Source: Leucobacter sp. (lineage in GTDB: Bacteria > Actinomycetota > Actinomycetes > Actinomycetales > Microbacteriaceae). Taken from it: DNA of 7,491 nucleotides. The position numbers and the translations under genes are program-made. The notes below the pieces were generated by a model that saw only the letters and a list, made by a program, of their open reading frames with translations, was not told the DNA's origin and ran no database searches. This document shows, piece by piece, positions 4,253-7,491 of the stretch. The stretch covers positions 1 to 7,491 of the forward strand of contig JAGNOB010000074.1 in the NCBI GenBank assembly GCA_017990305.1, in the 5' to 3' direction. Position 1 is the stretch's first letter. Each line of letters opens with the position of its first letter.

Positions 4253-6118
4253 GTGTCCGAACGCTTCCAAGTTGACCTGACAGGCATGGTCGATCTGCTT
4301 TCCAGGCACCTGTATTCGGGTCCGCAGGTCTACCTGCGCGAGCTGATCCAGAACGCCGTTGACGCGGTCACAGCGCGGGTGGCGCATGATGCGGCGGCTC
4401 CGGCACAGATCCGCCTGCGCACGGGCACTGACGAGGGCGATAACGCCACGCTCGAAGTGAGCGACACCGGGATCGGGCTCACGGCCGACGAGGCGACTGA
4501 GCTGCTTGCGACGATCGGTCGCTCCTCTAAGCGCGACGCTACCCTTGGCACCGGCCGCAGCGAGTTCATCGGACAGTTTGGAATCGGCATGCTTGCGGCA
4601 TTCATGGTCGCAGAGCAGATCGAGTTCACTTCCCGCTCCGTGAAGCCAGGTGCGGTGCCGGTGCGGTGGCGTGGGCGTGCCGAGGGCACGTTCGACGTCA
4701 CTGAGATGCCCGACGCCGGTGACGAGATCCCGATCGGCACGACCGTCAGACTCACCGCACGTCGCGACGCTGCGCACTGGCTTGCTAACGACACCGTGCT
4801 CGGCCTCGCGCGCGACTACGGGTCGCTGCTGCCGTTCGACGTTGCGGTACGCGTGCCTGTCGAGGGGGCCGTTGCCGGCGATGATCGGAGTACGTGGCGT
4901 CGCGTCACCGAACCCGAGTTGCCGTGGCAGGTGGAGCGCCCGAGCGGGTCGGCACGGGCGGCTGCCCTTGCCGACTACTGTGAGCGCACGTTCGGGTTCA
5001 CGCCCCTCGGGCACATTGACCTTGAACTGCCCGTTGCCGGCGTGACCGGAGTCGCGTTCATCCTGCCGCAGGCGGTGACTCCCGGCTCCGGGCAGCATCG
5101 CGTCTACATGAAACGGATGCTCCTGAGCACCCGCACTGACCGCGTGCTGCCCGACTGGTCGTTCTTTGTCCGTGCTGTCATCGATAGCGATACGCTCTCG
5201 CCGACGGCCTCCCGCGAGCAGCTCCATGACGACGAGATCCTGCTCGGTGTGCGTGACGCACTCGGCGAGCAGATCAAGCAGTGGGCGCTCGACACGCTCC
5301 GCACCCCGAGCCAGCTCGCTCGCAAGGTGCTTGAAACCCATCACCTCGCGCTCCGAGCGATCGCTCTGACCGACCCAGACATGCTCGACCTCGTCGCTGA
5401 GGTGCTGCCGTTCGAGACGAGCGACGGACCAATGACGCTCGCAATGGTCGCCCAGGGTGGGGAGCTTGTCTACACGTCGACCACTGAGGCGTTCCAGCGA
5501 GTCGCAGCGGTTGCCCGGGCGCAGGGCCTCGTCGTCGTGAACGCAGGGTACGTGTACGACTCTGACATTCTCGCGAAGCTCGCCGCGAAGCCGGGCTGGC
5601 AGGTGCGTGAGCTCTCGTCAGCCGATCTCGTGCAGGTGCTCGGAATGCCTGGAATCGAACGTGAGATGGCCGCAGCGGGCGCGCTGAGCGTGGCCCGCGG
5701 GCTGCTTGCCGACGAAGACTGCGACGCCATTCTTCGCACTTTTGCGCCAGAGACCGTGCCTGCAGTGCTGCTGCGCGACCCCGAGGGCGAGCACCGGCGT
5801 GAGCTGGATCGTGAGCGCAGCGCTTCACCCGATCTTTGGGACGGCTTGCTCGACTCGTTTGCAGGGGAGAGCCAGGCGCGCACCCGCACGCTCGTGCTCA
5901 ACGACGCCTCACCGGTTGCTCGGCGGCTGCTCGACTCGCCAGGTAGCGCCGTGTTCGGCGCTGGGTTGCGCTCGCTCTACCTATCGGCCGTCATGCTTGC
6001 TGGTGAGGGACTGCGTTCTGCCGAATCTGCGTCACTTTCGGATTCGCTCGGAGTGCTGCTCGACGCAGCGCTTGATGCCCCGCGCCCCGCCCCCGAAGCT
6101 CCAAGCAATGACTCCTGA
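4253..6118 (+). CDS. HSP90-family ATPase chaperone, diverged from HtpG
   Basis: Members are dimeric ATP-driven cytosolic chaperones. The N-terminal GHKL ATPase domain (about 1-205) shows YLRELIQNAVDA with catalytic E30 and Mg-binding N34, DTGIG with D71, the lid region ATIGRSSK (86-93) and GQFGIGM (107-113). The middle domain (about 225-345) has VYMKRMLL, then LSPTASREQL with R321 at the position of the HtpG catalytic arginine. The C-terminal part (about 547-610, LNDASPVARRLL onward to LGVLLDAAL) matches the HtpG dimerisation segment. At 621 residues the length equals HtpG, but many positions differ (GIGLTADE, MLAAFMVAEQ), so it probably belongs to the separate actinobacterial 'HSP90 family protein' group; htpG is therefore not assigned. 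The GTG at 4253 is used because TGAGG (4242-4246) lies 6 nt upstream and the protein then starts at the expected ATPase N-terminus. No CIRCE or HAIR heat-shock operator is visible upstream. It is followed 7 bp later by a TPR-like gene. The C-terminus is not MEEVD. Confidence 0.93.
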   Translation: MSERFQVDLTGMVDLLSRHLYSGPQVYLRELIQNAVDAVTARVAHDAAAPAQIRLRTGTDEGDNATLEVSDTGIGLTADEATELLATIGRSSKRDATLGTGRSEFIGQFGIGMLAAFMVAEQIEFTSRSVKPGAVPVRWRGRAEGTFDVTEMPDAGDEIPIGTTVRLTARRDAAHWLANDTVLGLARDYGSLLPFDVAVRVPVEGAVAGDDRSTWRRVTEPELPWQVERPSGSARAAALADYCERTFGFTPLGHIDLELPVAGVTGVAFILPQAVTPGSGQHRVYMKRMLLSTRTDRVLPDWSFFVRAVIDSDTLSPTASREQLHDDEILLGVRDALGEQIKQWALDTLRTPSQLARKVLETHHLALRAIALTDPDMLDLVAEVLPFETSDGPMTLAMVAQGGELVYTSTTEAFQRVAAVARAQGLVVVNAGYVYDSDILAKLAAKPGWQVRELSSADLVQVLGMPGIEREMAAAGALSVARGLLADEDCDAILRTFAPETVPAVLLRDPEGEHRRELDRERSASPDLWDGLLDSFAGESQARTRTLVLNDASPVARRLLDSPGSAVFGAGLRSLYLSAVMLAGEGLRSAESASLSDSLGVLLDAALDAPRPAPEAPSNDS

Positions 6119-6122
6119 GGAA
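6117..6122 (+). promoter_or_regulatory. Shine-Dalgarno GAGGAA overlapping the HSP90-gene stop
   Basis: The HSP90-family stop TGA (6116-6118) shares its last two bases with GAGGAA (6117-6122), which is 3 nt from the ATG at 6126 counted from its last base, or 5 nt from the last G of the GAGG core. Ribosomes terminating on the first gene would be placed on this site, so the second gene is probably translationally coupled. This also decides ATG 6126 over the in-frame ATG at 6162. Confidence 0.7.
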
Positions 6123-6125
6123 CCC

Positions 6126-7491
6126 ATGTCTGTCGCACGCGAACTCCACAACATTCGGCACATGCCATATGGCACCGCTCGCACCGCAGCCGCAGAGGCA
6201 GCAGCGCGAAAGGTGGAGGCCGATGGTCCTCGCGAACACCTTGCAGAGGCGTTGCTCGATCTCGTCGAGGCATACACCTTCGGCGGGGAAGGGCAGAAAT
6301 CCTTCGTTGTCTTCGCCCGCGCGCTCAGGCTGTGGGACGAGAGCCCCGAGCTGTTCGACGCGAGCGACGAGCACAACCTGTTCTGGGAATTCAAGTGGAT
6401 CGCGAGCGATCTGCCCGACTACCCGCAGATCAGGCGTGAACAGGCAGAGGCCTTCCTCGACGACATGCAGCGGCGATTTGAACTGCAAGGCAGCGGTGTC
6501 TCCGCGGTACTCGCGGCGCGGTTTGGGTGGGCCTGGCAGTCGGGCGCGACCGGCGCCGAAGCGGCACGCCTCATCTGGATCACGAGCCCGCGCGACGACT
6601 TTGATGACTGCCACGCCTGCGTGATCGGGCGCCAGGCTGACTTCCTCACTGAGCAGGGGCGCTTCGGTGAGGCGTTCGAGCTCGGCCAAACGCAAGATGG
6701 CAACTGCAACATTGAGCCAGCAAAAACGTTCCACGCGACCGCACTCGCGGCTCTGCACATTGGGCAGCCGGCCGAAGCGTGGAAGTACCATCAGCTCGCG
6801 CTCGCGAGCGAAACCCGCGGCAACCGCGACTTGGCCTCCTCTCGCGGCCAGAGCTTCGAGCTCCTCGCTCGCGGCGGCCAGCTTGAACGGGCACTGCGCG
6901 AGCTCCGCGGCGATTACCGGGAGCTCCTCACTGATCCGCCGTCACCGATGCAGCACCTCCGGTTTCTGCTCGGTGTGCTTGCTGGGCTCGCAGCGAACCT
7001 TGACCGTGGCGATCTCGTGACGGGCGTGAGCGTGCCTGCCGCTGTTGAGGGCGCTACAGGCACTGGCCAGGTGGGGGCCGGTGTCGCTGAGGCGACGGTC
7101 TCCGAGCTGCACGCCTGGGCAACGTCCGTGGCACGCGAGTACGCTTCCGCATTCGACGGACGCTCCGGCACGACGTACTACGGTGATCTGGTCGAGCGAG
7201 CCCTCGCTGCGCGGCGATCCGCAGCCGAGCTGCCCATCGGGACCGGATCGCAGCTGCCCGCCGCCGATAGGCGAGACGGTGCTGGCGAGCCTGCTGCGTT
7301 GGCTGCGGGGAAACCGGAGACCGGGGGCGAGGCCGAGTCGACTGGTGCTACCTCAGGGATCGCGCGGATATGGGCGAAGCTCACCGACAGAGGCGCCGCC
7401 GCGTCGAGCGGAGCCTCCCAAGCCGCTCAGCCGGCATCCCGGCCGACCCCAGAGACGCTACTGCTGCGGGCCGAGGAATCGGTGGCGCGAA
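6126..7491 (+). CDS. TPR-like helical-repeat protein with CxxC motif, HSP90 partner gene, 3' end outside window
   Basis: 455 residues are open to the window edge with no stop; the function is unknown. Residues 1-285 are almost all predicted helix, with TPR-like helix pairs having Ala/Gly/Ala spacing: RQADFLTEQGRFGEAFEL (169-186), ATALAALHIGQPAEAWKYHQ (204-223) and SFELLARGGQLERALREL (243-260). Before the first pair lies DDFDDCHAC with C162 and C165, and a third cysteine, C194, follows in DGNCNIEP. Residues 300-325 are a Gly/Val/Ala-rich insert. Residues 327-364 (ELHAWATSVAREYASAFDGRSGT onward) look like a second conserved block. Residues 372-440 are a Gly/Ala/Ser/Pro linker, probably disordered, and a new helix starts at 441 (TPETLLLRAEESVAR), so more repeats probably follow. 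There is no signal peptide or membrane segment. It starts 7 bp after the HSP90-family gene with an overlapping ribosome site. From memory, similar TPR proteins with a CPxC-like motif accompany HSP90 paralogs in other actinobacteria; I cannot check this here. Confidence 0.85.
   Translation, partial: MSVARELHNIRHMPYGTARTAAAEAAARKVEADGPREHLAEALLDLVEAYTFGGEGQKSFVVFARALRLWDESPELFDASDEHNLFWEFKWIASDLPDYPQIRREQAEAFLDDMQRRFELQGSGVSAVLAARFGWAWQSGATGAEAARLIWITSPRDDFDDCHACVIGRQADFLTEQGRFGEAFELGQTQDGNCNIEPAKTFHATALAALHIGQPAEAWKYHQLALASETRGNRDLASSRGQSFELLARGGQLERALRELRGDYRELLTDPPSPMQHLRFLLGVLAGLAANLDRGDLVTGVSVPAAVEGATGTGQVGAGVAEATVSELHAWATSVAREYASAFDGRSGTTYYGDLVERALAARRSAAELPIGTGSQLPAADRRDGAGEPAALAAGKPETGGEAESTGATSGIARIWAKLTDRGAAASSGASQAAQPASRPTPETLLLRAEESVAR

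Noticed and set aside
4091..5344. Open frame of 417 codons antisense to the YbjN and HSP90 genes
   Set aside because: It runs across two well-identified genes on the other strand and shows no recognisable domain or ribosome site.
6050..6118. MEEVD-like TPR-binding tail on the HSP90
   Set aside because: The protein ends in APSNDS, so the eukaryotic docking mode is not supported.
5991..6791. Open frame of 266 codons antisense to the HSP90-TPR junction
   Set aside because: It covers the coupled junction of two coding genes on the plus strand and has no family features; a composition artefact.
1..7491. Mobile element, CRISPR array, tRNA or toxin-antitoxin pair
   Set aside because: I saw no transposase or integrase motif, no regularly spaced repeats, no cloverleaf and no small paired genes; composition looks even across the window.

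Overview
The window is high-GC bacterial chromosome with tightly packed, GTG/ATG-started genes. It resembles an actinobacterium, most likely Microbacteriaceae (Leucobacter- or Microbacterium-like; the genus is a guess). The reasons are an oligoribonuclease and a peptide deformylase of actinobacterial type, the deformylase having a mycobacterial-like C-terminal tail; TAnnnT -10 boxes without good -35 boxes; likely leaderless starts; and hairpin terminators without U tracts. I see no IS element, phage gene, CRISPR array, tRNA or rRNA. It reads as ordinary core chromosome, with one less usual pair of genes at the right end.

Left part (1-2345). The 3'-truncated oligoribonuclease gene orn (minus, start GTG 457) is divergent from the peptide deformylase gene def (plus, 520-1086). 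def converges on a DHA1-type major facilitator drug/metabolite exporter (minus, 1116-2333). The two convergent stop codons are only 29 bp apart and lie inside one inverted repeat that could terminate transcription from both sides. def and the exporter both appear to be leaderless: a TAnnnT -10 box ends 6-7 nt before the ATG.

Middle (2346-4209). Divergent from the exporter is a ChaA-type Ca2+(Na+)/H+ antiporter gene (start chosen at 2490, end 3644). It has a recognisable promoter and a roughly 70-nt GC-rich leader with two hairpins directly before the Shine-Dalgarno. Next comes a small YbjN-domain protein (3705-4190) with its own -10 box and Shine-Dalgarno, closed by a hairpin that overlaps its stop codon.

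Right part (4253-7491). An HSP90-family ATPase of 621 residues is followed 7 bp later by a TPR-like helical-repeat protein that runs off the window. The Shine-Dalgarno of the second gene overlaps the stop codon of the first, so they are almost certainly co-transcribed and probably translationally coupled. The HSP90 has the GHKL ATP-site motifs, the middle-domain catalytic arginine and an HtpG-like C-terminal segment, but it is clearly diverged from HtpG. The partner carries a CxxC plus a third cysteine among its repeats. A bacterial HSP90 paired with a TPR-like protein recalls eukaryotic HSP90/TPR co-chaperones. This is the part of the window most likely to hold an undercharacterised system.
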